A DNA stretch of 7,455 nt from Verrucomicrobiia bacterium (GTDB lineage Bacteria > Verrucomicrobiota > Verrucomicrobiia > Limisphaerales > Palsa-1400). The position numbers were made by a program, and so were the translations under genes. Positions within the stretch are counted from its first letter, which is position 1; every line of letters starts with the position of its first letter. This document shows, piece after piece, positions 6,185 to 7,455 of the stretch. The DNA is taken from contig JAICXV010000095.1 of assembly GCA_025934545.1 (NCBI GenBank), forward strand, positions 1-7,455, given 5' to 3'. Under the pieces are notes generated by a model. That model did not search any database, was not told the origin of the DNA, and saw only the letters and a list, made by a program, of their open reading frames with translations.

Positions 6185-6388
6185 TCAAATCTCCGCATTC
6201 ACCGAAAAAAACTTCGCGTGCCCGAGATAATCACCCATCCGCCGGAGCCATTGATCGGCGTGCGTGTCGATGGTGGCCTTGTCGTCCGCGGCTAGTAGAA
6301 CTGGGGCAAAGACCGCCATCGCCGCAAACAGGCAAACCACGCGACAACGCGCGGACGCCGACGCACTATGAGCAGGTAAGAATTTCAT
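6185..6388 (-). CDS. N-terminal 67 residues of the interrupted DUF2092 gene
   Basis: If the TGA is not read through, translation from the ATG at 6388 gives only 67 residues. These are a long signal peptide (basic R14/R16, hydrophobic core about 17-33, cleavage near LLAA) and the first helix of DUF2092. No SD precedes the ATG. An upstream in-frame TTG at 6427 would add 13 residues and put a second charged stretch in front of the signal peptide, so it is less likely. Confidence 0.5.
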   Translation of the reverse strand: MKFLPAHSASASARCRVVCLFAAMAVFAPVLLAADDKATIDTHADQWLRRMGDYLGHAKFFSVNAEI

Positions 6389-6395
6389 AAGTTGC

Positions 6396-6424
6396 AATCT
6401 GCTGCTCGATAATCGGTCTGTCAA
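6396..6424 (-). promoter_or_regulatory. Possible promoter for the DUF2092-DUF6515 operon
   Basis: On the minus strand a perfect -35 hexamer TTGACA (6424-6419) is followed after 17 bases by CAGATT (6401-6396). The latter is a weak -10 that keeps the second-position A and final T. The start site would fall at about 6389-6390, essentially on the ATG at 6388. That predicts a leaderless or nearly leaderless mRNA and agrees with the lack of an SD there. The weak -10 limits confidence. Confidence 0.35.
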
Positions 6425-6484
6425 CAAGCTGCCGTCTCAGCGCGCGTTACGATGGATCGTGATACGTTAAATCGCAATTACCCT

Positions 6485-6515
6485 GTGAGTCGGCCCATCG
6501 GTGGCCGGTCTCATG
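6485..6515. repeat. Overlapping inverted repeats in the gap before the DUF2092 gene
   Basis: Within this stretch CGGCC can pair with GGCCG across a 7-base loop, while CCCAT, which overlaps the first arm, can pair with a downstream ATGGG. The two pairings are mutually exclusive. The segment lies between the TIGR02597 gene and the DUF2092 promoter candidate. No known RNA family was recognised. Confidence 0.3.
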
Positions 6516-6533
6516 GGTGAAGGAGTTCCGTGA

Positions 6534-6551
6534 AAGTCCGCGTAGCGGCTT
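6534..6551 (-). terminator. Hairpin just after the TIGR02597 stop codon
   Basis: AAG-T-CCGC (6534-6541) pairs with GCGG-CTT (6545-6551). This is a 7-bp stem with one bulge and a 3-base loop, starting 6 bases past the stop codon on the minus strand. The position suits a transcript 3' end, but there is no T-run after it on that strand, so intrinsic termination is doubtful. Confidence 0.3.
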
Positions 6552-6557
6552 CGAATG

Positions 6558-7455
6558 CTACCAGTTTGGTGCGTTGGTCCAGATTGGCGAAACGTTGTTG
6601 GTCTCTTTGCGAATGATGATGCCGGAGCCGGGTTGGAAAACTTGGTTCGCACCGACATCGGTCGAACCCGCGCCGACCAATCGCCAGGCGTTGTTCCAAT
6701 AGTAGTAGACGGCGCTCGCCGACTTGTTTCTGGCGACCGCTGTATTGTCGAAGATTAACAACTCATCAGTTCGGCTGCCGGGCAACGGGCTGGCGCTAAA
6801 CGCACCGCTCGTAATCAGGCCCGATTCGTTGAGAGAAATCGCACTGGGGCGGAGCAGACCGATGTAATTGTCCTGTTCATTCGCTGATTGCGTTTGCAAA
6901 GAAAGCGCGAGCTTGGAAGTAATCGCCGAGCCTAAGGTCGTGAGAATCGTATTCGTGGAAACATTGGCACGAACGATGAAATGCGAGTTCGGTTGTAGGA
7001 TGTCGTCGTTATGATTGTTGCCGGTATCCGTCACCTGTTTCCAAATGCCGCTGTTGAAGAAATAGATTTTGGTCGCGCTTAAATTGATCCCGCTGCCCGA
7101 GGTGTTGGGCATGAGCAATTCCGTATTGCGATTTCCCTGGGTGGGCGACGCGTTGACGCCCGCGCCGTTGGGGAAAGCGGTGTTCAATGTCCAATACGGT
7201 TCGATCGAAACACCATCATCCGCGACGACGCCCGAGAGCGAGTCTGAACCGATAGCGAGAGTCAGCGTGTTCGCGGTATTAGCGCTGATTTGGTAAATGC
7301 GACCTTCCGCAGCGCCGGAAGTAAAGCGCGCGTAATAGGTATTCGATTGGATGCCGGACGCGTAGACGAACTGGTTCGCGGCCCAATTCGGCGAACCGTC
7401 CGCCGTCACGACATTTCCTGAAACAGAACCGACGATGAAGCGTGTGCCGCCCGGA
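6558..7455 (-). CDS. TIGR02597-family protein, C-terminal 298 residues
   Basis: The frame is open to the right edge, so the N-terminus with any signal peptide is outside the window. The visible part starts P-G-G-T-R-F-I-V-G-S-V-S-G-N-V-V-T-A-D-G, followed by W-x(n)-Y-Y-A-R-F-T-S-G-A-A-E-G-R-I-Y-Q-I-S. It then has S-I-E-P-Y-W-T-L-N-T-A-F-P and ends I-W-T-N-A-P-N-W. This is the pattern of the TIGR02597 family, to my knowledge mostly from Verrucomicrobiota, many of them secreted; function is unknown. Two internal repeats are clear. Residues 108-169 (T-E-L-L-M-P...I-Y-F-F-N-S-G-I-W-K...I-L-Q-P-N-S-H-F-I-V-R) resemble 226-292 (D-E-L-L-I-F...V-Y-Y-Y-W-N-N-A-W-R...F-Q-P-G-S-G-I-I-I-R-K). It is a beta-rich, Asn/Ser/Thr-rich, cysteine-free sequence, as expected for an exported protein. 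The stop is TAG. An internal GTG at 7409 is not the true start, because the homologous sequence continues upstream of it. Confidence 0.85.
   Translation of the reverse strand, partial: PGGTRFIVGSVSGNVVTADGSPNWAANQFVYASGIQSNTYYARFTSGAAEGRIYQISANTANTLTLAIGSDSLSGVVADDGVSIEPYWTLNTAFPNGAGVNASPTQGNRNTELLMPNTSGSGINLSATKIYFFNSGIWKQVTDTGNNHNDDILQPNSHFIVRANVSTNTILTTLGSAITSKLALSLQTQSANEQDNYIGLLRPSAISLNESGLITSGAFSASPLPGSRTDELLIFDNTAVARNKSASAVYYYWNNAWRLVGAGSTDVGANQVFQPGSGIIIRKETNNVSPIWTNAPNW

Larger units (their letters stand above)
5579..6388 (-). pseudogene. DUF2092 periplasmic protein interrupted by an in-frame TGA
   Basis: The gene reads as one 269-codon frame from the ATG at 6388 to the TGA at 5579-5581, except for a TGA at codon 68 (6185-6187). 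Both sides are in the same frame and together make a normal-length DUF2092 protein (PF09865 / COG3900-like, predicted periplasmic). They give a signal peptide to about residue 34, an N-terminal helix with A-D-Q-W-L-R-R-M and A-K-F-F-S-V-N-A-E-I before the stop, then Q-D-V-Q-L-A-S-G-Q after it. R-P-D-R-L-R-A-E follows at 91-98, with L-I-Y-D-G-K at about 109-113. Later blocks are C-E-H-L-A-F, D-W-Q-V-W-I and P-R-K-F-V-I-T-Y. A Trp (TGG) would suit codon 68, so one base change explains the stop. Trp elsewhere is TGG and this gene ends in TGA, so a general code change is unlikely. It could be a pseudogene, a sequence error or a readthrough gene. Function of the family is unknown. Confidence 0.8.

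Noticed and set aside
6185..6187. General TGA-to-Trp code change or selenocysteine
   Set aside because: TGG encodes Trp throughout the window and TGA is the natural stop of the same gene. The site is better explained by Trp than Cys, and no selenocysteine insertion hairpin was evident just downstream.
6490..6560. Cobalamin riboswitch on the plus strand
   Set aside because: Only a short GTGAAAGTCC-like piece is similar; the remaining conserved core is missing and the downstream plus strand is antisense to a gene.

Overview
The window looks like chromosomal DNA from a Verrucomicrobiota-type bacterium (Pedosphaera/Limisphaerales-like). The reasons are a TIGR02597-family protein, which to my knowledge is largely a verrucomicrobial paralogous family, a secreted formylglycine sulfatase, a YdjY-domain secreted protein, a linked DUF2092/DUF6515 pair, moderately GC-rich DNA, frequent GTG starts and few clear Shine-Dalgarno (SD) sites. 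This is inference from gene content; no rRNA or universal marker gene is present. I see no tRNA, rRNA, CRISPR array, insertion sequence or phage gene.

Left part (1-1058, minus strand): the first 69 codons of a type II secretion/type IV pilus inner-membrane F protein run off the left edge. A good sigma-70-like promoter and a short leader precede it. Upstream of that is a secreted YdjY-domain protein whose stop codon lies in a perfect inverted repeat. The short gap at 1059-1136 separates divergent genes and holds a degenerate TCTTTGCGC repeat.

Central part (1137-4842, plus strand): three genes separated by single bases form one apparent operon. They are an unknown single-pass membrane protein, a small zinc-binding GBBH-N/DUF971 protein, and a secreted sulfatase with complete active-site motifs. 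A 281-base non-coding stretch with several GC-rich inverted repeats and a -24/-12-like element follows. Next comes an orphan membrane histidine kinase of the NtrB/ZraS type with no response regulator beside it.

Right part (4881-7455, minus strand): a secreted protein with C-terminal YY-GG/PP-GAI repeats (DUF6515-like) overlaps by 4 bases the end of a DUF2092 periplasmic protein. The DUF2092 reading frame is interrupted by one in-frame TGA, at a place where a Trp codon would fit. TGA also serves as this gene's natural stop, so the interruption is a nonsense mutation, a sequencing error or local readthrough rather than a changed code. The edge gene is a TIGR02597-family protein with two internal repeat copies, followed by a small hairpin.

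Most products are predicted to be exported or membrane-bound (all except the DUF971 protein), so the region has an envelope/secretion character. The two features that most deserve a second look are the interrupted DUF2092 gene and the structured leader in front of the histidine kinase. I found no convincing novel defence or mobile system.
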